The position numbers were made by a program, and so were the translations under genes. Under the pieces are notes generated by a model. It was not told the origin of the DNA and searched no databases. It saw only the letters and a list, made by a program, of their open reading frames with translations. Positions 8,022 to 8,122 of a stretch of 8,122 nt of DNA are shown here, in pieces (position 1 is the first letter of the stretch; each line of letters begins with the position of its first letter). Source of the stretch: Deltaproteobacteria bacterium (GTDB lineage Bacteria; Desulfobacterota; Desulfobacteria; Desulfobacterales; Desulfatirhabdiaceae). The DNA is taken from contig JAJYBO010000125.1 in NCBI GenBank assembly GCA_021778975.1, positions 1-8,122 of the forward strand, in the 5' to 3' direction.

Positions 8022-8035
8022 GGGATTTATTGATT

Positions 8036-8122
8036 ATGAATCAGAAAATCGGGAATTATGCGAAGCGGTATGTCACTATCGCCTGCAAAAGTCAAACGCA
8101 ATATCGGGAAAAAAGCGGATGG
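8036..8122 (+). CDS. Possible start of a divergent gene, unrecognised
   Basis: An ATG at 8036 opens a frame that stays open for 29 codons to the window edge (MNQKIGNYAKRYVTIACKSQ and on). AAGGGA (8020-8025) lies 10 nt upstream, which is rather far; an in-frame TTG at 8030 would be closer. I recognise no family. So short an open frame is easily chance, and the minus strand here is also open for about 31 codons. Confidence 0.2.
   Translation, partial: MNQKIGNYAKRYVTIACKSQTQYREKSGW

Larger units (their letters stand above)
7795..8122. other. Upstream non-coding region / leader of the hdrA-mvhD operon
   Basis: This 328-base stretch is visibly more AT-rich than the genes and holds no convincing complete gene. 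Seen in it, going towards hdrA1 on the minus strand, are a TTGACA hexamer, a 7-bp hairpin, an imperfect dyad at 7871-7888 (AACAGGCA against TGCCTTGTT, one base out of register) and the hdrA1 ribosome binding site. It probably contains the operon promoter and a leader of up to about 200 nt. The last 87 bases might hold the beginning of a divergent gene. Confidence 0.5.

Noticed and set aside
7797..8033. Plus-strand open frame of 78 codons upstream of hdrA1
   Set aside because: It starts with TTG without a ribosome binding site, overlaps the hdrA1 leader, and resembles no known protein.
1..8122. tRNA, rRNA, CRISPR array, insertion sequence or attachment site
   Set aside because: Scanning both strands by eye showed no tRNA-like cloverleaf, regularly spaced repeats, transposase or integrase sequence.

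Overview
The window reads as part of a Desulfobacterota (Deltaproteobacteria) genome, most likely an anaerobic sulfate reducer or syntroph. The grounds are paralogous HdrA/MvhD iron-sulfur flavoproteins of about 1000 residues, a moderate GC content, and heavy use of selenocysteine. This placement is inference; no taxonomic marker lies in the window.

Every convincing gene is on the minus strand, so transcription runs from high to low coordinates. After a 328-base upstream region (7795-8122) the order is: hdrA-like gene 1 (7794-4774), a 117-base gap with a perfect 12-bp inverted repeat, mvhD-like gene 1 with a C-terminal extension (4656-3907), a 79-base gap, hdrA-like gene 2 (3827-798), mvhD-like gene 2 (798-376, overlapping the previous stop by one base), and an hdrC-like two-cluster ferredoxin gene (359 to the window edge). 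It looks like one operon built from two successive hdrA-mvhD modules plus an HdrC-type outlet.

The central observation is that the first four genes are each interrupted once by an in-frame UGA, and each UGA lies where the family has a conserved cysteine. I read all four as selenocysteine codons: U61 in HdrA1, U67 in MvhD1, U63 in HdrA2 and U16 in MvhD2. Each UGA is followed by a hairpin whose apical loop begins 21-23 nt downstream, the expected position of a bacterial SECIS. The two MvhD paralogues align without gaps through residue 74 and exchange positions: where one has Sec the other has Cys (16 and 67). Conventional gene calling would break these four genes into eight fragments; both HdrA proteins even have a GTG downstream of the UGA that mimics a start.

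Functionally, HdrA (FAD, electron bifurcation or confurcation), MvhD ([2Fe-2S] electron entry) and HdrC (exit through two [4Fe-4S] clusters) form a chain known from methanogen MvhADG-HdrABC and, in bacteria, from complexes such as the Bam class II benzoyl-CoA reductase. No hydrogenase large subunit, no HdrB and no Bam catalytic subunit is visible, so donor and acceptor are unknown. The next genes are beyond coordinate 1.
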